64,000 nucleotides of DNA from Planctomycetota bacterium (lineage in GTDB: Bacteria > Planctomycetota > UBA1135 > UBA2386). The notes under the pieces were generated by a model, which made no database searches, was not told where the DNA came from, and saw nothing but the letters and a program-made list of their open reading frames with translations. Below are positions 61,849 through 64,000 of this stretch, in pieces. The translations under genes were made by a program, and so were the position numbers. Positions within the stretch are counted from its first letter, which is position 1; each line of letters starts with the position of its first letter. Where the stretch lies: the NCBI GenBank assembly GCA_028281765.1, contig JANQJF010000039.1, positions 173,646-237,645 of the forward strand, in the 5' to 3' direction.

Positions 61849-62757
61849 TCAGTCGACGACCGACGGTCCCAAGACGTCCTCTTCCGACTGCGAGAGAAGC
61901 GTCTCGAGTAGCGGCGGTTCGAACTGTCGTTCGACCGTGATCGCGTAGAAGGTCTCGAACAGGTTCGGCACGACGCAGTACGCGCTGAGGCGTCCGGTCC
62001 GCAGCTCGTCCTGGACGACGACCGTCGGCACGAGTGCCACGCTATCGGAGTCGCGAGCGAGCAGCCGCAGGAGCGCCATGTCGTCGACCTCCGCGCGGAG
62101 TCGGTAGCGCACGTCGAGCTCGCGACACAGAAGGTCGAATCCGACGCGCACGTCGTTGTTCCGACCGGGAAGCACCAGGGACACGGAGTCCAGATCCTCG
62201 GGGAATCGGAACGCGCGTCGTCGGCCGCGAGGTTTGCCGACGAGGCTGACCGGCTGGCGGGCGATGCGGCGACAGCGCCACGGGTCTTCGGCCGTCGCCT
62301 GCACGCGCTGGTTCGAAAGGATCAGGTCGAGCGTGTGCACGCGGAGTCGCGTCAGCAGCTCCTGCAGACTTCCGGACTGCAGCGCGAGTTCGACGTCGTC
62401 GCGCGTCAGCAGCGGGCGGAAGAAGTTCTCCTGGAAGTTGCGCGACAGCGTCGCCACCGCGCCGATCCGCAGCAGCTGTCGGCCGGGCGCCTGCTCGTCA
62501 CGCAGCACCGCGAGCAACTCGTCGCCTGTCGAGAAAATGGTCTCCGCGTACGACAACGCGACACGACCCGCTTCCGTCAGCTGCATCGTGCGCGCGGCGC
62601 GCACGAACAGCGACTGACCGATGCTGCGCTCGAGTTGCCGAATCTGCGTTGAGAGCGCGGATTGGGACACATGGAGCTTGGCGGCCGCGCGCGTGAGATT
62701 GCCCTCTTTGGCGACGGCCCAGAAGTAGTGGAGGTGGTGGTAGTTGAGGGCGGCCAT
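61849..62757 (-). CDS. LysR-family regulator, NhaR-like
   Basis: The 302-aa regulator has an N-terminal winged HTH (LNYHHLHYFWAVAKEGNLTR, AAKLHVSQSALSTQIRQLER), closest by eye to NhaR-type members (YFW..V..EG). A C-terminal effector-binding domain of PBP type II follows. It is divergent from a DabB-like pump gene, the arrangement in which LysR proteins control dissolved-inorganic-carbon pumps. The 102-nt gap between them contains an 8-bp-arm inverted repeat (62761-62782), a candidate binding site for autoregulation and activation of dabB. The ligand is unknown. Confidence 0.88.
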   Translation of the reverse strand: MAALNYHHLHYFWAVAKEGNLTRAAAKLHVSQSALSTQIRQLERSIGQSLFVRAARTMQLTEAGRVALSYAETIFSTGDELLAVLRDEQAPGRQLLRIGAVATLSRNFQENFFRPLLTRDDVELALQSGSLQELLTRLRVHTLDLILSNQRVQATAEDPWRCRRIARQPVSLVGKPRGRRRAFRFPEDLDSVSLVLPGRNNDVRVGFDLLCRELDVRYRLRAEVDDMALLRLLARDSDSVALVPTVVVQDELRTGRLSAYCVVPNLFETFYAITVERQFEPPLLETLLSQSEEDVLGPSVVD

Positions 62758-62760
62758 GGA

Positions 62761-62782
62761 ATCGTTCTCTCAGACAGAACGA
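62761..62782. promoter_or_regulatory. Candidate LysR operator between the regulator and dabB
   Basis: ATCGTTCT-(7 nt)-AGAACGAT is a perfect inverted repeat just upstream of the LysR start. A second, wider pair CAGACAG (62771-62777) and CTGTCTG (62812-62818) overlaps it, around an AT-rich TTATAT (62792-62797) that could be a -10 element. Confidence 0.55.
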
Positions 62783-62859
62783 TTAGCGCAGTTATATGAG
62801 TTTTCCAGAAGCTGTCTGGGATGCGAAGGTTCCCGCACCTGAGCCACAGGTGCGACCGC

Positions 62860-64000
62860 ATGCAGCTAGCCGTGATCCAATACGTTGCCCCGTATCTAAC
62901 GTCCGAGTTCGCGCTCCCCGTCCTGTTCCTCGTGGGTGCAGCGCTGGTCTCGCGCCCGGGGCCGCCCGCCACGGCCTGGCGGATCGCCCGCTGGACGTCG
63001 CTGTTGGCGCTGCTGCTGGCGGTCGGGCGCGTCTTCGCCCTGCCGGCCGGCACGATCGGCATCCCCTCGGCGATCGTGACGCTGCTGATCGCGTTCATCG
63101 GCTGGGTGCTGACGCGCTTCTCGTCGACGTATCTGGACGGTGAGCCCCGTCAGCATCCGTTCGCGCGCTGGCTGCTGGTGACCCTCGCGGGCTCGAGCCT
63201 CGTCGTCACGACCGATCACCTCGGGATCCTCGCGGTCGCCTGGCTCGGAACGAGCCTGGCGCTGCAGCAACTGCTGATGTTCTACCCCGAGCGGCCGAAC
63301 GCGCAGCTCGCGGCGCACAAGAAGTTCCTGACGAGCCGGGTTGCCGACGCGTGCGTGTTCGGCGCTGCGATCGTGTTCGCGCGGTCGGCCGGCACGTTCG
63401 ATCTCGGCGAGCTGTCGAGTCTGGCCAGCAGCGGCGAATCCCTCGGCGTCGGCATGCAGGTCGGGGTCGTGCTGATCGCGATCGCGACGCTCCTCAAGAG
63501 TGCGCAGTTGCCCTTCCACGGTTGGCTGATGCAGGTCATGGAGGCGCCGACGCCGGTTTCCGCTCTGCTGCACGCCGGGGTCGTCAATCTCGGTGGCTTC
63601 GTGTTGATCCGCTGCAGTGCGCTGCTCGCGGCGACTCCGGTGGCGCAGGCTGTGCTGGTGGTCGGCGGTGGCGTCACCGCGCTCGTGGCGTCGACCGTCA
63701 TGAGCACGCGAGTCAGCGTCAAGGTCGCGCTCGCTTGGTCGACCTGCGCGCAGATGGGGTTCATGCTCATGCAGTGCGGGCTCGGTCTCTACGAGATGGC
63801 GCTGCTCCACCTCGTCGCGCATTCGCTCTACAAGGCGCACGCGTTCCTCGGCGCCGGCACGACGGTCCATCGCGCGTCGATCACGAAGCTCTCGCCGCCA
63901 CAGCGGCCTTCAATGGGGGGCATCGCGCGGGTGCTGGCTGCGCTCGGCATCGTCGCTCTCGTCGGGCTCGTCGAAGGCTCGCCCTTCGGCAGCGGGGATC
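62860..64000 (+). CDS. dabB: DabB-like proton-conducting subunit of an inorganic-carbon pump (3'-truncated)
   Basis: A reading frame open from ATG 62860 to the window end (380 codons seen) encodes a multi-TM protein of the NuoL/MrpA/NDH-5 family. The TM block LLKSAQLPFHGWLMQVMEAP, then TPVSALLHAGVVNLGGF, is the DabB/MpsA-type version rather than complex I NuoL. DabB pairs with DabA (DUF2309/UPF0753), a zinc carbonic-anhydrase-like protein, to take up CO2 or bicarbonate using ion motive force; the family is also known as MpsAB. A dabA gene is expected just past the window. An in-frame ATG at 62821 is an alternative start. No other complex I genes are adjacent, which argues against a respiratory subunit. 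Confidence 0.85.
   Translation, partial: MQLAVIQYVAPYLTSEFALPVLFLVGAALVSRPGPPATAWRIARWTSLLALLLAVGRVFALPAGTIGIPSAIVTLLIAFIGWVLTRFSSTYLDGEPRQHPFARWLLVTLAGSSLVVTTDHLGILAVAWLGTSLALQQLLMFYPERPNAQLAAHKKFLTSRVADACVFGAAIVFARSAGTFDLGELSSLASSGESLGVGMQVGVVLIAIATLLKSAQLPFHGWLMQVMEAPTPVSALLHAGVVNLGGFVLIRCSALLAATPVAQAVLVVGGGVTALVASTVMSTRVSVKVALAWSTCAQMGFMLMQCGLGLYEMALLHLVAHSLYKAHAFLGAGTTVHRASITKLSPPQRPSMGGIARVLAALGIVALVGLVEGSPFGSGD

Noticed and set aside
62860..64000. NuoL subunit of respiratory complex I
   Set aside because: The TM segment around LPFHGWLMQVMEAPTP is of the DabB type, and no nuo genes are adjacent; the LysR neighbour fits a DAB locus.
1..64000. CRISPR arrays, tRNA or rRNA genes, prophage and insertion sequences
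   Set aside because: I looked for regularly spaced repeats, cloverleaf-like segments and transposase motifs on both strands and found none that I can support.

Overview
The window looks like about 64 kb of a high-GC Planctomycetota chromosome. This rests on gene content: a PF07638-type ECF sigma factor coupled to giant Ser/Thr kinases fused to WD40-like propellers and TPRs, FG-GAP/UnbV secreted proteins, many Sec-exported proteins sharing a lineage-type C-terminal domain, and flagellar genes. The high-GC secretome suggests a deep-branching planctomycete lineage rather than a Pirellula-like one, but this placement is inference. I see no tRNA, rRNA, CRISPR array, prophage or insertion sequence. 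Genes are dense, and 4-nt stop/start overlaps (ATGA or GTGA) recur inside operons.

Layout. 1-3382: the 3' part of an RND efflux operon (pump, then outer-membrane lipoprotein). 3379-5283: a secreted FG-GAP/UnbV protein. 5417-24591: a signalling island with three paralogous membrane Ser/Thr kinases (about 1,580-1,612 aa, kinase-TM-propeller-TPR), an ECF sigma factor translationally coupled to the third kinase, an ECF sigma factor fused through a transmembrane helix to carboxypeptidase-regulatory-like repeats, and a lipoprotein propeller. The third kinase carries a one-base frameshift in a C run, and a relic of an ECF gene lies just upstream of the first kinase. 24652-29837: secreted proteins and a lipoprotein of unknown role. 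29846-33979: a Tat-exported molybdopterin oxidoreductase, its four-cluster FeS partner and a TorD-like chaperone, with no membrane anchor beside them. 34130-41228: an AsmA-like protein, a Fic-like protein with a degenerate active site, biotin-protein ligase, a glycosyltransferase-TPR protein and a TPR protein. 41312-45630: a DUF2911-like protein, a DUF4105-like protein and a PlpD-like patatin-barrel protein. 45648-51327: a complete tripartite RND efflux operon. 51513-53165: a secreted protein of unknown role. 53277-58046: flagellar filament genes (FliT-like, FliS, FliD, FlaG, two flagellins) with three sigma-28-like promoters. 58167-61703: a PBP4-type carboxypeptidase and two secreted proteins. 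61849-64000: an NhaR-like LysR regulator divergent from a DabB-type proton-channel subunit of a DAB inorganic-carbon pump, cut by the window end.

The most unusual points are the membrane-tethered sigma-factor fusion, the decaying ECF-kinase cassettes, a 115-bp near-perfect inverted repeat between the convergent gene ends at 53.2 kb, and a hairpin that abuts the flaG start codon and holds its ribosome-binding site.
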